Positions 13,990 through 14,045 of a stretch of 14,045 nt of DNA are shown here, piece after piece. The position numbers and the translations under genes were made by a program. The notes under the pieces were generated by a model. That model was given only the letters and a program-made list of their open reading frames with translations, searched no databases and was not told the origin of the DNA. Location: positions 1-14,045 of the forward strand of contig SLIY01000072.1 in NCBI GenBank assembly GCA_007135385.1. The letters run 5' to 3'. The number at the start of each line of letters is the position of its first letter. The first letter of the stretch is position 1. Origin of the DNA: Leptolyngbyaceae cyanobacterium CSSed165cm_216 (lineage in GTDB: Bacteria > Cyanobacteriota > Cyanobacteriia > Phormidesmidales > Phormidesmidaceae).

Positions 13990-14045
<56 letters not shown>

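Overview
The window reads as chromosomal DNA from a cyanobacterium. It contains the ndhA-ndhI-ndhG-ndhE cluster of the photosynthetic NDH-1 complex beside a citrate synthase gene. It also has several proteins of cyanobacteria-restricted type and nine perfect HIP1 octamers (GCGATCGC, starting at 1062, 3231, 3478, 7462, 9823, 10516, 12071, 12250 and 13145). Fewer than one octamer would be expected by chance in 14 kb of even base composition. A filamentous Leptolyngbya-like or related lineage is plausible, but I cannot place the genus from sequence alone. I see no insertion sequence, phage gene or CRISPR array.

Layout. 1-104: start of a minus-strand gene that runs off the left edge, possibly an AAA-family ATPase. 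105-420: gene-free, with a hairpin. 421-1281 (-): DUF1361 membrane protein. 1464-2972 (+): S10-type serine carboxypeptidase with an intact Ser-Asp-His triad. 3210-3494 (+): small membrane-anchored protein, ending 3 bp from the convergent NAD kinase. 7371 down to 3498 (-): ndhA, ndhI, ndhG, ndhE and NAD kinase, probably one transcription unit. 8851-7670 (-): citrate synthase with its own intrinsic terminator. 11339-9161 (-): a two-gene pair, an eight-helix membrane protein followed by a protein with an N-terminal helix-turn-helix, a long disordered acidic linker and a C-terminal conserved-looking domain. 11642-12850 (+): ArsB/NhaD/SLC13-type permease. 12851-13121: gene-free, holding a perfect 25-bp inverted repeat with a 2-nt loop. 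13122-13790 (-): protein of unknown function. 13990 to the right edge (+): truncated tRNA-Arg(UCU).

How the genes work together. Citrate synthase feeds the oxidative branch of the TCA cycle. NdhA, I, G and E are membrane-arm and connecting-module subunits of the ferredoxin-using NDH-1 complex. NAD kinase at the operon end sets the NADP pool. The segment 3.5-8.9 kb is therefore a redox and central-metabolism block. The rest is a patchwork of single genes and one uncharacterised gene pair.

The most notable non-genic signals are the 25-bp palindrome at 13003-13054, nested inverted repeats upstream of ndhA, and two-copy short direct duplications (period 8-16 bp) in at least seven spacers or gene starts. 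No clear new defence or biosynthetic system is visible. The least understood candidate module is the membrane protein plus helix-turn-helix protein pair at 9161-11339.
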